Below, piece by piece: positions 33,411 to 44,700 of a stretch of 64,000 bases of DNA (the stretch's first letter is position 1; each line of letters opens with the position of its first letter). Location of the stretch: NCBI GenBank assembly GCA_020634035.1, contig JACKCM010000007.1:472740-536739 (forward strand), written 5' to 3'. This DNA is from Candidatus Obscuribacterales bacterium. Lineage in GTDB: Bacteria > Cyanobacteriota > Vampirovibrionia > Obscuribacterales > Obscuribacteraceae. The translations under genes were made by a program, and so were the position numbers. The notes below the pieces were generated by a model. That model was given only the letters and a program-made list of their open reading frames with translations. It made no database searches and had not been told where the DNA came from.

Positions 33411-35432
33411 TCAGACCCTGGGGATGGAGGCCAGGAAAGTGGTGCCTTCGTCATCGCTGGTACAGCCGATGAAGCCTCCATGCCCTTCTATGATTTTTTT
33501 GCATAGATAAAGACCGAGACCTGAACTGTGCATGTATCTTCTGCCCAGAGCCGCTTTCGTGAAGCGGTCAAAGAGATGCGATTTTTCTTCGTCTTTGATT
33601 TTTGGTCCCTGGTTGTGTACGCGCAAAAGTACGTTGCCGCCGCTGTCTTCCGAGACTGATATAGTGATCAAAGAGTCTGAATCGGCATATTTAACGGCAT
33701 TGTATGAAAGGTTCTGGATCACCCTTCGAAGAGCGGTTTCGTCTCCTTCTATGGTCGAAGACTGACAGAGATCTTCGAATTGAAGGCTGAGCTTAGATCC
33801 GATTGTGAGGTAGCTCATTTCGCTCACCACCTCGCGGGCCAGTGCAGCGAGCTCCATGCGTTCAAGATGAAGGGTGGTGCCGCTGGCTTCGAGTTCGTAC
33901 ACTTCCAGCATATTGGTCATCATCAGAAGCAATGAGTTGTTGCTTTTCATCAAAGATTCCAGCGCCGATTTCACCGGGGCGCAGATCTCCCCCAGGGCAC
34001 CGGAGATGATGCCATTGAGCACTCGCAGCTCGCCGATAAGCGGATTCCTTATATCGTGGGCCAGGGCGGCGATAAACTCATCTCGCTGGTTGGCAAGGCG
34101 AACTCTTTCGGATACATCGGTGCATATTATGATCGCTTCTTTTTCATCCGTCAGGGCTCTCTGAGTAGGCCAGCCCACTATATCGAGGTAATAGGTATTG
34201 AAATAGCTCCTACCGAGCCGGCTAATCTTGAGCTGATGGTCATGGTATGTCAGACCGGCTTTGACCAGTCTCTCCAACCTGGTTCTCTCCAGGTCGGGTA
34301 GAATGTTGACGATATCCTGTCCGAGCAGATCCGGCTCCTCAAGCCGGGCAGTCTTTATAACCATAGGATTGACGTCCTTGATTCTGAGATTGCTGTCTAT
34401 GCGTATGATATGTAGAGGTGCTTCGTCGAGAACTTCTCTCAGGGTGTTCTGTTCAAGCTTGAGCGAGTGTTGAACAACCTTTTCCGCTCTTTTTCGCTCG
34501 ATTGCATAGAGAAGAATCCGTCCCAGAACATCGCCATAACGTTTCGGATCCTTGACGAGATAGTCCTGGGCACCCTGCTTGACCGCTTTCAGTGCCAGAT
34601 CCGCATCATCGACTCCGGTGAGAACTACAATAGGGGTATCTTCCGAGACGCGCTTTACTTTCTCGAAGGCTTGCATGCCGACTGCATCGGGTAAACCAAG
34701 GTCCAGGGTGATAACGTCTACTCTGACCTCTTTGAGAAGCTCAATTCCTTCTTTGAGGGTGGCTTTGTGAAGAATCTGAAATCTCTCCGGAAACTGCATC
34801 GTCAGTCGTTTGGAGATCAGAAGAGCATCGGCTTTATTGTCTTCGATAAGCAAGACCGTAGAGGATCTGAGAGAAAGTTTCAGCTCTTCGGTGGTCTCTT
34901 CCTCTTCACTTTTGCTGGTGATTTCAGGCGATTTTTCCTGTTCGACTGTATTTTTTCTGCTTTCTGTCGTGGTTGCGGCCGCCGGAGGAAGGACCTGGCG
35001 ATAGAAGGGTTCGATCAGATCTTCCAGCTCTTTTTTCAAGGGGGGCTTGCTCAGGCAGCAGAGTACATCAAGATTTTTCAGCTTATCGCTAAATACCGAT
35101 TGCCCCAGATTGCTGGATAGTATTGCTACGCCAAGATTCTTCAGCTTGCTGTTCTGTCTTATCTGCTCCAGAACCTCAAGACCATTTTTCTTGGGAAGAT
35201 CCAGATCGAGGAGAATCAAATGCGGTAGATTCTCCGGATTACTCTCCAGGCATTGAAAAAGGTATTCCAGGGCTTTCTGACCATCGTTAACTGTATGAAG
35301 GTCGTGGTTGAAGCGGTTTTTGTCTATGGCGTAGGTGGTGAGTACCGCATCGGCGCGATTGTCCTCCACCATCAAAATTTTGATGGGATTCTCCGTGCTT
35401 AAGGTTCGGGTTTGGGTCATGACACAGTTCAT
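33411..35432 (-). CDS. REC-REC-PAS-histidine kinase
   Basis: A 673-residue soluble kinase. Two receivers come first (phosphoacceptors in L-I-L-L-D-L-D-L-P-K-K and V-I-T-L-D-L-G-L-P-D), separated by an Ala/Thr/Glu/Lys-rich linker (about 150-190). A PAS domain (about 335-445) and the kinase follow: A-L-A-H-D-I-R-N-P-L-I-G, an N box N-L-S-Y-N-A-V-K-Y and a G-L-G-L-Y-L-C-K-K-I-I lid. Two starts are possible (35432 and 35420). The response-regulator/Ser-Thr kinase gene ends 52 nt upstream, so the two are probably co-transcribed. It resembles in plan the kinase at 52703 on the other side of the giant gene. Confidence 0.87.
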   Translation of the reverse strand: MNCVMTQTRTLSTENPIKILMVEDNRADAVLTTYAIDKNRFNHDLHTVNDGQKALEYLFQCLESNPENLPHLILLDLDLPKKNGLEVLEQIRQNSKLKNLGVAILSSNLGQSVFSDKLKNLDVLCCLSKPPLKKELEDLIEPFYRQVLPPAAATTTESRKNTVEQEKSPEITSKSEEEETTEELKLSLRSSTVLLIEDNKADALLISKRLTMQFPERFQILHKATLKEGIELLKEVRVDVITLDLGLPDAVGMQAFEKVKRVSEDTPIVVLTGVDDADLALKAVKQGAQDYLVKDPKRYGDVLGRILLYAIERKRAEKVVQHSLKLEQNTLREVLDEAPLHIIRIDSNLRIKDVNPMVIKTARLEEPDLLGQDIVNILPDLERTRLERLVKAGLTYHDHQLKISRLGRSYFNTYYLDIVGWPTQRALTDEKEAIIICTDVSERVRLANQRDEFIAALAHDIRNPLIGELRVLNGIISGALGEICAPVKSALESLMKSNNSLLLMMTNMLEVYELEASGTTLHLERMELAALAREVVSEMSYLTIGSKLSLQFEDLCQSSTIEGDETALRRVIQNLSYNAVKYADSDSLITISVSEDSGGNVLLRVHNQGPKIKDEEKSHLFDRFTKAALGRRYMHSSGLGLYLCKKIIEGHGGFIGCTSDDEGTTFLASIPRV

Positions 35433-35484
35433 GGGGGATTCCAGTTTCTCGGCAGCGATTGTAATCTAGTAATTTTGCTTTGAT

Positions 35485-37146
35485 CTAAACCGGAATTCCG
35501 TCCAGGTACGATTTTAGCTCTTCCATAGATTGATAGCGCATGCCAGGATCTTTTCTGATCGCTTTCATTACTATGCCCTGAAGGAAGGCCGGCACATCGC
35601 CGCTTGCTCCGGTCTGGGCAATATTGGTCGGTTCGCAGTTTATATGCTTGTACATCACGTCGACATAGTCTTCTCCCGTAATGGGAGGCTCTCCCGTGAG
35701 ACTCTGATACATGAGGCAGCCCATCGAATAAATATCGGCGGCCTGGGTCAGCTTTTTGCCCTGGCACTGCTCGGGGCTCATGTACAAAGGTGTTCCGAAG
35801 ATCTGACCGACTTTAGTCTCGACCACCGGAGCCCCCAGACCGTTTTCATTGGAGAGCACCTTGGCCGTTCCGAAATCAGCAATCTGTACGCGCATAGAAG
35901 AAGAGCCGAAATGTGAGATCAGCACATTGCTGGGTTTGAGATCCCGATGGAGGATGCCGTTACGGTGCGCTTCGGCCATACCGGTACAGATCTGTCTGAA
36001 AATCGGTACGGCCACATCCGCTCTCAGGTACCGATGTTCGTTCAATATGGTATCGAGTCCGACACCATCACAGTATTCCATTATCATGAAAGCATCACCG
36101 CTTTCTGTAAGACCGAAGTCTGTAACCGAGACAATGTTCTCGTGTTTTAGAATGCTTACCGTGGCGGCTTCCTGTCGGAAGCGCTGGATCAAATCTATGT
36201 TGTTCATCTGTTCCGGATGCATGATTTTTATTGCAACCAGTTTACCCATGAATTTGTGCTTGGCTTTATATACAGCGCCACCGGTTCCTGAGCCGATTAA
36301 AGAAAGGATTTCATAGCGCTCGGCGTAAATAGACCCGATATGATTGTCGAAGATCGCCTCGTGTCCGTCATAGGGACAGCGCTCAGCCGAGAGCGGTAGC
36401 TTCTTGTAGCAGGCTCTACATCGTTTGGCCAGCTCATGCTCATAGGTAATGCGTCGGTTGGCCCTGGCCGGATCACTGTCTTCTGGGGATATGCCTCTAT
36501 CTTTGAGGGAGACCTTTTGGAGCACCACTTTGGTGTGATTATGTACTTCGGTCAGGGTCATCTCGAGTGTCTGGGCGATAAGCTCTGCCGATTTGCCTTC
36601 CATGATTAAATTCAAGATGTTGCGCTCTACATCCTCCAGTCGGTAATTCTGGCAGGTAGATTGAGGATCCACCGCTTTCACCGCTTTCAGAACCCGGCGG
36701 GCGATGGAGTCGTCCAGCCAGGTGCCGCCGCCTGCGACAGCACGAATAGCCGAGAGCAGAGAATCTTTACTGATGTCTTTCAGGCAATAGCCATCGGCAC
36801 CGGCTTCCAGAGAAGGATAGAGACATTCGTCCTCTCCATGGCTGCTTAGAATGAGAATCTTGCTGCTTGTTTCTGCCTTTATTCTGCGGGTGGCTACGAT
36901 ACCGTCGAACTCCGGCAGACCGATGTCCATGAGGATGAGGTCCGGTTGTAACTCTTCGGCCATGGCTACGGCCGAGGGACCATCAGCGGCTTCTCCGATG
37001 ATCTCCAGGTCAGGGCTGCCATGAAAGGATAGTTTTATACCCAGGCGCAAGACTTCCTGGTCTTCGACCAGGAGAATCCGGATCGGCTTTTTGGCTTGTA
37101 CAGCAGGTTTAGTCTCAACGGCCATTTTCATCATTATGTATTCCAT
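35485..37146 (-). CDS. Response regulator-zinc ribbon-Ser/Thr kinase fusion, copy A
   Basis: A 553-residue chimera. Residues 20-140 are a NarL-type receiver (E-D-Q, phosphoacceptor D74, K123). Residues 168-215 resemble a degenerate LuxR-type helix-turn-helix (E-R-N-I-L-N-L-I-M-E-G-K-S). A zinc-ribbon-like element follows: C243-x2-C246-x10-C257-P-Y-D-G. Residues 278-550 form a Hanks-type protein kinase with the glycine loop G-S-G-T-G-G-A-V, K307, the H400-R-D402 catalytic loop, D424-F-G and S-P-E-Q, so it should be active. I know of no standard family with this order. A paralogue lies at 57411. A start at 37134 has a better ribosome site. Co-transcribed with the kinase at 33411. Confidence 0.9.
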   Translation of the reverse strand: MEYIMMKMAVETKPAVQAKKPIRILLVEDQEVLRLGIKLSFHGSPDLEIIGEAADGPSAVAMAEELQPDLILMDIGLPEFDGIVATRRIKAETSSKILILSSHGEDECLYPSLEAGADGYCLKDISKDSLLSAIRAVAGGGTWLDDSIARRVLKAVKAVDPQSTCQNYRLEDVERNILNLIMEGKSAELIAQTLEMTLTEVHNHTKVVLQKVSLKDRGISPEDSDPARANRRITYEHELAKRCRACYKKLPLSAERCPYDGHEAIFDNHIGSIYAERYEILSLIGSGTGGAVYKAKHKFMGKLVAIKIMHPEQMNNIDLIQRFRQEAATVSILKHENIVSVTDFGLTESGDAFMIMEYCDGVGLDTILNEHRYLRADVAVPIFRQICTGMAEAHRNGILHRDLKPSNVLISHFGSSSMRVQIADFGTAKVLSNENGLGAPVVETKVGQIFGTPLYMSPEQCQGKKLTQAADIYSMGCLMYQSLTGEPPITGEDYVDVMYKHINCEPTNIAQTGASGDVPAFLQGIVMKAIRKDPGMRYQSMEELKSYLDGIPV

Positions 37147-37452
37147 GGGGTTAGGTGGCTCCAGGAGTTCTCTTCGGTTTGCCAGCCGACTAGTCTCCTA
37201 CTATTACTCTAGCGCAGCTCTCTTCCCTGCTTAATCGCTCAGAAGTCTTAAAATATCGAGTCGATCACACCATCGGGTTAGCCTGCCTGGAAGTGCATCG
37301 GAAAGTGCCATTTTGTAGGGCGAGCAAGGACTAGTCCCTGGGTGTTTTGGTGGAATATACCTGAAAAGGGGTAAGTAAAATACAGAAGTTCGGTTTTAGT
37401 TTTGTTAGTAGACTTGAGCAGATCTTCTGGTGCTGGCTGTACTGAGTTTTCT
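37147..37452. promoter_or_regulatory. Divergent intergenic region with two GACTAGTC palindromes
   Basis: This 306-bp space separates the fusion kinase gene (-) from the Rcp1-like regulator gene (+). The 8-bp palindrome GACTAGTC occurs twice, at 37188-37195 and 37329-37336, the second inside a 10-bp palindrome GGACTAGTCC. One copy lies near each gene, as paired operators would. I found no convincing sigma-70 promoter pair and no small gene. Confidence 0.35.
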
Positions 37453-37890
37453 ATGAATACAAAAGCAAAGATCCTTATCGGCGAGGACAACGAGGCCGAT
37501 GTCATTCTATTCAAGAAGTGTATGGGCGACACCGAAGAGTTCGGTTTCGAGCTGATTGTAGCCAAAGATGGCGAGGCTGTTCTAAAAGCTATCGAAGCAA
37601 GTTGGGAAGAGGGCGAAAGAGAAAGCGAGAGAGTCGGTCTTGTCTTGCTCGATTTGAATATGCCGAAATTAAGTGGACATGAGGTTCTTCGCAGCATCAA
37701 GTCCGACCCGCGCTCCAGGCAGACGCCGGTGATCATCATCACTAGCTCTGATGATGCAAGCGATATAAAACAGGCCTACGACAATCACTGCAATTGTTAT
37801 ATACAAAAACCTAGCGATTTACAGGGGTTTCGGGAGCTATGCCAGACAGTAAAAGAGTTCTGGTGCGATATGGTCAGACTTCCTACCTGA
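37453..37890 (+). CDS. Rcp1-like single-domain response regulator
   Basis: A 145-residue receiver from the ATG at 37453. Motifs: G-E-D-N-E-A-D, phosphoacceptor in L-V-L-L-D-L-N-M-P-K-L-S-G, I-T-S-S-D and I-Q-K-P-S. The C-terminal E-F-W-C-D-M-V-R-L-P is the hallmark of Rcp1-type regulators, which in cyanobacteria dock onto phytochrome-class histidine kinases. It is the only plus-strand signalling gene of this cluster and converges with the NarL-type gene at 37896 (5 bp between stops). A close relative lies at 55549. Confidence 0.9.
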   Translation: MNTKAKILIGEDNEADVILFKKCMGDTEEFGFELIVAKDGEAVLKAIEASWEEGERESERVGLVLLDLNMPKLSGHEVLRSIKSDPRSRQTPVIIITSSDDASDIKQAYDNHCNCYIQKPSDLQGFRELCQTVKEFWCDMVRLPT

Positions 37891-37895
37891 TTAAC

Positions 37896-38603
37896 CTAGA
37901 TTATCTTGTCTCTTATCGCCTTGACCGCTGCCTGGGTGCGGTCGCTGACCGAGAGCTTCTCCATGATGTGGCGGATATGGGTTTTTACCGTGTCGATGCT
38001 GATATGCAGATGGTCCGCTATCTTCTGATTAGAGAAGCCCTCTACAATCAGTGAGAGGACCTCTTGCTCTCTTTCGGAAAGATCCGACTCGATCGCTTTA
38101 TTGGATCTGATCGCTGGCAGACCATGGGAGCTGCGCTTTGTGGTGATTTTGCCAGGTTCGGCTGCGCCGCTTTCTTTGACGATAACTTTTGCCACCGCCG
38201 AATCGATCCAGACATCACCTTCATAGACCAGGCGAATGCCAGCAAAAAGTCTGTCCGGAGAGACATCTTTCAGGCAGTAACCGCTCGCCCCGCAGGAGAG
38301 TGCGGCCATCACTGTTCTTTCGGAACCATCCGAGGTGAGCATGATTACTTTGGCGTCTTTGTAACGAGATAAAATATTGTCGGTGGCCTCAATGCCGTCC
38401 ATGACCGGCATGGTCACATCCATCAAAATAACATCGGGCCGAACCAGACCAACCCTGTCGACTGCCTCTTTACCGTTATCCACTTCAGAGACAATCTTTA
38501 TATCTGGAGCACCATGAAATAACAGCTTAAGACCGGTTCTAACGATCTCGTGGTCCTCGGCTATCATTACGGTGATCTCTTTTGTTTCCTTGATATCATC
38601 CAT
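37896..38603 (-). CDS. NarL/FixJ-type response regulator
   Basis: A 235-residue two-domain regulator. The receiver has E-D-H, the phosphoacceptor in V-I-L-M-D-V-T-M-P-V-M-D-G and Lys in C-L-K-D. The C-terminal LuxR-type helix-turn-helix is complete: L-S-E-R-E-Q-E-V-L-S-L-I-V-E-G-F-S-N-Q-K near residue 170, then S-I-D-T-V-K-T-H. It is the only unfused DNA-binding response regulator in the signalling island, so it is a good candidate to control nearby genes. Its receiver and linker resemble those of the two Ser/Thr-kinase fusions, which suggests the fusions arose from such a gene. It lies downstream of the giant gene on the same strand with its own promoter. Confidence 0.93.
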   Translation of the reverse strand: MDDIKETKEITVMIAEDHEIVRTGLKLLFHGAPDIKIVSEVDNGKEAVDRVGLVRPDVILMDVTMPVMDGIEATDNILSRYKDAKVIMLTSDGSERTVMAALSCGASGYCLKDVSPDRLFAGIRLVYEGDVWIDSAVAKVIVKESGAAEPGKITTKRSSHGLPAIRSNKAIESDLSEREQEVLSLIVEGFSNQKIADHLHISIDTVKTHIRHIMEKLSVSDRTQAAVKAIRDKII

Positions 38604-38693
38604 ACCTTTTTGCTACCGGGTAAAAAAGATCGAAGTTGCCATACTCGATTCGAATTCTACCTAACTTTATTCCCCTTCACCAAGATAGTTATC

Positions 38694-38722
38694 ACTATTG
38701 GCCCCCAGCCCTTAACAGTCAA
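38694..38722 (-). promoter_or_regulatory. Promoter for the NarL-type regulator gene
   Basis: On the minus strand TTGACT (38722-38717) and AATAGT (38699-38694) are separated by exactly 17 bp, with five and four consensus matches. It lies in the 126-bp gap between the giant gene and the regulator, giving a leader of about 85 nt. Confidence 0.4.
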
Positions 38723-38729
38723 GGTTCTT

Positions 38730-41700
38730 CTAGGGATTTATATTAGCCGTTGACATGAAAGGACCTTTATAGGGCATGTGTTCTCTTAAGAGCACGGCAT
38801 TCAAAAGCAGTTTGTTGATCACAGCTCGATCATTTTTATCTTTCGAGTCCATCATTTTTCTGAACGGTTGCACCTTCTTAATTGCAGACGGAATAGAGAA
38901 TCTCATTGAGAAAGCTGTTACGTCGTCACTAAGTTTCTTGTGTACCGGATTTTGATAACCGATTAATTTGCAGTCGTGGTCTATCTCTTCGAAGTTTGAT
39001 TTAGAGCCTTTGCTCAAGAACAACATTCTGCCGGGATGAAGGTCGATCATTTTGCCTTCTGATACCACTTTGACTCCATTCTTACCGGTTTGATGAAGAT
39101 CGAATATGGCAGAGTCGGCGCTGTTCTCGTCGATCATGACCACCGCTCCGCCTGGGATAATCACCTGGCCTTCTTTAACTTTGACCACTATGGTTTTGTC
39201 CGGAGCAAAGATAATTCTGCCCTTATTAATCGAGATGAATCGGCTCTGGGACTGCTCTACGTCATTTCCTTCGGCCACCAGTCTGGTTAACTCTTGTTTG
39301 TCGAACGAATTTCTGAAGGTCTTGGAGGCAGGTAGTACATTAGATACTCTGGTTTTACCTATATCAATGCTTTTCTGAACCGAGCCTTCGATTATTCTGG
39401 TTTGATCGGTCGGTAGAAACTGACCGATTAATTCAGCAATATTGTTCGAAACCGAGTTGACGTTCGAAAATGCTGAGCCAGAGCCGGATCCAGATGTGGA
39501 GCCGGAATCGGCAGGTGTGGGCGGGATGAACTGGGTGCCGTTGAATACCACCAGAGGCGTAAAGAAAGGCGGATTGGGATTATTAGGATCAGGTATAAAT
39601 GGATTGGTGACAATCAAGCCTGAAGGAGTAGCTAAGTTAGGCAGCCCGGTGGACGGATCGAGGTTGCCCAGGGTCACCTGCTGACCGGCTAATATAGAGC
39701 CTCCGACGTTGAGAATCATGTCCTGACCGGGACCGGCGTTAAAGCCTACTACTCCTGAGTTCGGGCCTGCCGGAGGAATGGTGCCGGTAACATGGGCCTG
39801 CACAGTGCCGTTGATGTTGTAGGCGGAAGTTCCGGCTCCACCGACGCTATTGTTGAAAGTAATAACACCGCCGGCTGCTCCACCGTTGGCGCTTATCGTA
39901 TTGCCGGCATTTTGTGTAAGACCTCCCTGGGAGAAGAAGGTGATGGTGCCGCCGTTACCAGTGCCGCCATTAGCTGTGACATTACCTGCTATGCTGGAGC
40001 CGCCGCCCGCACCTCCAATTGTAAGAGGGTCTTGAACGGTGATGCTGACGGTGCCGCCGTTGGTGCCTCCGTCTGCATCGACATTGCCGCCTATGATCGC
40101 GCTCTGGCTATTGGTATTGACGCTGCCACCCTGCCGGTTACTGGAGGAAACGTCTATCCGCCCGGTGGTTATGGTTCCACTGTTTGCGGTACCGGTAAAG
40201 CTTCCGCCGTTTCCGCCGTTCGAGCCTAGAAGAATCTGCAGGGTAGTTAGATCCCCGCCGGAGGTCGAATTCACCGCTCCACCGTTGCCGCCGTTGGAGC
40301 CCGCCGTTATGAAACTAGTGGTTGTATTGCCGCCGGATACAGTGGTGATACTACCTGCGCTATTGCCATTGCTGCTGGAGTTGAGACTGTCGGTAACCAG
40401 ATCTCCGCCTGCGGAAAGAGAGATATTGCCGCTAAAACCGCCGTTGGATGCGGTTCTCACATCCCCGGTGGTGACGTTGCCTCCGCCATTCACAGTAATA
40501 TCCCCGGCGCTACCTGCGTTACTGCCGGCCGACATGTCCGCTGTCGTTATGTTTCCGGTGGTTGCGATGGTGATGTTACCGGCGTTGCCTATGTTAGAAG
40601 AGGTAGTGACGGTACCCACGTTGATGTCACCGGTGCCACCATCCAGGTTTATAGAACCTCCCGAACCGACGGTGGAGCGAGAGCTGATATTGCCTCCGTT
40701 CAAAATGCCATCGGTGCTGGAGATGTCTATCGCTCCTCCGTCACCGGTGGACGAGGTTGAAGTGACATTGTTGCCATTCAAATCTACGGCCCCATTGACG
40801 GCTGTTATCGAGATAGGACCTCCACCGGCAGCACCGTTATTCGCGGTGTTGATATCGAGTCCGGCACAGAATACGATGTCACCGGTCTGGGTGGTGAAAG
40901 AGATCGAGGTCGGATTGCCGCTTGAGGTCAGCACTCTATTGCCAAGCGGGCTGTTGAGTTCTTGTACATCGACCAGAAGATCATTTGGTCCAACGTTGTA
41001 GTCTATGCAAATAGCAGAGTTAATCGTGCCGCCGTTGATGATGATCTCGCCTTCGTCGGCGACTCCGGGCAGCTGAAAGGATACTTTGCCGGTATTACTG
41101 GTCAGGGAGGCTCCCGTTCCCATCAAAATATCAAGGAAGCCCGTACCGGGAGTGTCGAAGCTAAGATTGCCCTGGGCCACGAATTTGCTGTTGTCGGCCA
41201 TATTAATGAAGCCGGAGCCGGTGAAGACATCTATAGTGCCTGTACTCGCTGTCACCGTGCCCACCGAAGTGATGCCCAGGGTGACATCCTGGGCCGCAGA
41301 GATGAAGACATTATTTTGGGCATTTACCGAAGCATCGCCAAAGAGGCCGACATCCACGAAGCCATTGCCGGCTGTCAGGAAAATGCTGCCGTTATTGGCG
41401 TTGACACTGCTGCCTGAGGCACTGGGAAAAATGCCTATCGAAAGGTCATTGAAAAATGTCCCGCTTGCTCCGGTGGCTACTATATTAACGTCACCGTTGG
41501 TGGAAGTCACGGTTCCCACCCCGGTGTTACCGATTTTTACTCCATCGTTCGCCAGAAGATTTATGTCGCCACCGGCGGTTATCGTACCGGAGCCAAAGTC
41601 TTCTCCGAGTTTGATATCGCCATTAACACCGCTGGCTGAAACGAAGACCAGCCCGGAGGCTTGCACCGAAGCATTGCCGACATTACCTATTATGATGTCT

Positions 41701-44700
41701 GTTGTCGGACCGTTTGCCAATAAGCTTACATTGCCGTTGTCCGCTCGCACAAAGCTGCCGTCGCTTCCGAATTCGTCACCTATCACGAGAACGTCGTTGT
41801 TGGAGGTTATAAAAATATCTCCGCCGGTCGATAGCACCGTGCCGGTGGAATCATCACCTACGGATACACCGTCGGAGGAGTTGAATGTGATATTTCCGCC
41901 TGCGGTTACCGAGCCCTTGCCGCCTTCGTCACCGATATCTATGTCGCTGTCAATGCCGGCTGTGGTTATATCGATCGTACCGCCTGCTACCAGGGTGCCA
42001 TCGCCATCGAGACCGACTCGAATGTCGCTGTTGTCGCCGGTGGTAGCCAGGCTGACATTGCCGGTAGTGGCTTCAACTCTACTGCCGGAACTGCCGGCGT
42101 TAGCGCCTATATTGAGGTCGTTGGTTCCGGTGCCGCTTGCGCCGCCCGCATTGATGGAAATATTACCTGCCGTGGACAATACCGTCCCTACGGCATCGTT
42201 TCCGATGTTGACTCCATCGCCCGCATCGATAAATATATTACCGGCGGTGCTCACAGTGGCATCGGCTGTGTCAGCTACTATGACGTCTCTGACGGCGTCT
42301 ATGTCGACTGCGTCGACGGCCGTATTGACGCCGCCCTTAAATATCACATCTCGCCCGGAGTTGAGGGTGAGGATTCCTGTGGAGTTGAGGCTGCCTCCGG
42401 TGTCCGTACCTACAAGAATGTCTCCGGAAGCGCTGTTCGTCGTTATTGAGATAGAACTGCCGGTTCCTATAATGCAGCCGTCAATCTGGTTGATGTTTAC
42501 CGAGACCGCGTTGCCGCCGCCGTTCAATCCGACGGTGCCTGTGCCGCTGTTGGAAGATATAAGCCCACTGGTTCCACCGGTGATGTTGATAGCCGTGGGC
42601 GATCCGGTAGTGTTGAAGTCGATGTTTCCACCCACCGAGGTCACCTGGGCACCTGTGCCGAAGCCAACATTGAGTCGGTTGCCACCTTCGAAAAGAATAG
42701 AGCTGGCGGTGGTTGCCACCGTAGCGTTTGTGCCCAGATTGACTGTGTCGGAATTTAAGATGACACCGTTGCCGCTGCCGTTTCCACTTCCACCCTGGAC
42801 AGTTACACCTGGACCTATATCTATTCTTTCTGAACCGCCAAGAAACGCGGCTGAGGTGACGTCGACAAAGGTGGCGCCGGTTACGTCAGAGTTGATAATC
42901 ACATCAGAGTCGATTAAGGAGCCCGATGCGATGGTGACCGAGCCGCCGGTAGAGTTGATGGCGGAGCCTGTTCCGATGTTGACGTCGGAGGTAGCCAGGG
43001 CACCGGTCAAGATGTTGATGTTGCCGCCTGCTGTTACCGGAGAATTGGTGAAATTGATGTCGGAGGCGGCACCGGCGCCTGAGATGATGTTGACGGTGGT
43101 GCCGGCGTTGACAGCGGCGTTATTGAAACTGACGGAGGAAGCGAGCAGTCCCAGCGAAGTGACATTGACGCTTCCAGCTGCCGCACTGAGGTCATGGTTG
43201 ATGTCGATTATCGAACTGTCGAATCCGACCGCTCCGGCATTGATGAATATGCTTCCGCCTGAAGTTGTAATAGGTCCGTTACAGGTAGAGAAATCTGCCG
43301 ATTGACCCAGGGCGGTCAGAATAATGTTGCCGGTGGCAGCAATATTGCCGGCCATTAGATGAGCGTCGTTGGCGACGGTGGTGACCGTGAAGCTTGTCCC
43401 GGAGCCTTCTATGCAGCCGATGGTGTCATTTATCGCTACATTGACCGGATTGGCGCCATTGCCACCATTGAAGAGGATATTACCGGCACCGGCATTAATC
43501 AGTCCGTTCGGAGTGGCGAACCCACCAGTAACTGTTATGGCCCCGGCGGTGGTGCCGTTGAATATGACGTTGTCGGTGCCTGCAGCACCATTGGTGGCTA
43601 TCAGTGCGGAGTTTCCACCCGGCTGCAGGAAATTGACCGTGAGGGCGTTGCCGGTCGTGTTGCTCTGTATGTTGATGACGCCGGTTGCTGCCGTGGTGGT
43701 AGAGTTTAGGTTGAGATTAGCGGTGTTGTAATTGACATTGTCATCGGCTGTCACTGTCGCGCCGGTGTTCTGAGTGATGAAGTTCGCCGCTCCGGTACCG
43801 GTGGTGAGGCTGACGCTGCCACCGGTGGAGTCTATGGGGGCACAGATTATGATGTCATTGCCGACAGTGACCGCTATGTCACTGTTCGAGCTGATATTGC
43901 CCAGTTGAGTGGTTCCGGTTGTCCCACCAATAGTTATATTGAACGGATTGCCTGAGCCGCCGATACAACCAAGAATCTGATTGACGTTTACATTAACGGC
44001 GTTGCTGCCGCCATTGAATGCAACAAGTCCGGCCCCTCCATCGGCTGAGATCAGGCCGTTTGCCGGACCGCCGGTTACGGTAACAGCACCCTGGGAAGCT
44101 ATCTGATTGAAATTAATATCGCCGCCGGTAGAACTGATGTCGCCATTTGCTCCGGCGAAAGATACCGCCAGCGCATTACCGGCGCCATTGCCTTGAAGGG
44201 TTATGTCTCCTGCGGTCGAACGAATGCCGCTGTTATTGTTCACTGTGATGGTTGCCGCATTTAACTGCGTGCTGGCACCGGATACAATGGCGGCATTGAC
44301 TCCGTCTCCTGTGGTGACCTGCCCTCCGGTTTGAGCACTGACAGTCATTGATCCTGTGGCGGAGGCATCGTTTTTAAAGGCGATGTCTCCGGCGTTGGCG
44401 ATCAGGATCATATTCCCGGCGGTGGCGGTAAGAGTACCTGGTGTGCCGCCCGGCACACCGATATTCAAATCACCGGCGCCGGTAGTAATCGTCACATTGT
44501 TGCCTGTGCCCTGAATGCAGCCGATGATGCTGCCGGCTCCCACGGCGCTCACATCGAAGCCTTGTGAGCTGAGGGTGATTCTGCCAAGATCCGAAGTCAG
44601 TCCCGAAGCGGCGTTGGCAGATAGAGTACTTCTCAAATCTATATTGAGGTTGCCTATTGGAATTCCTGCGGCTCCGGTACCGTTTCTAATTTCGATGCTG

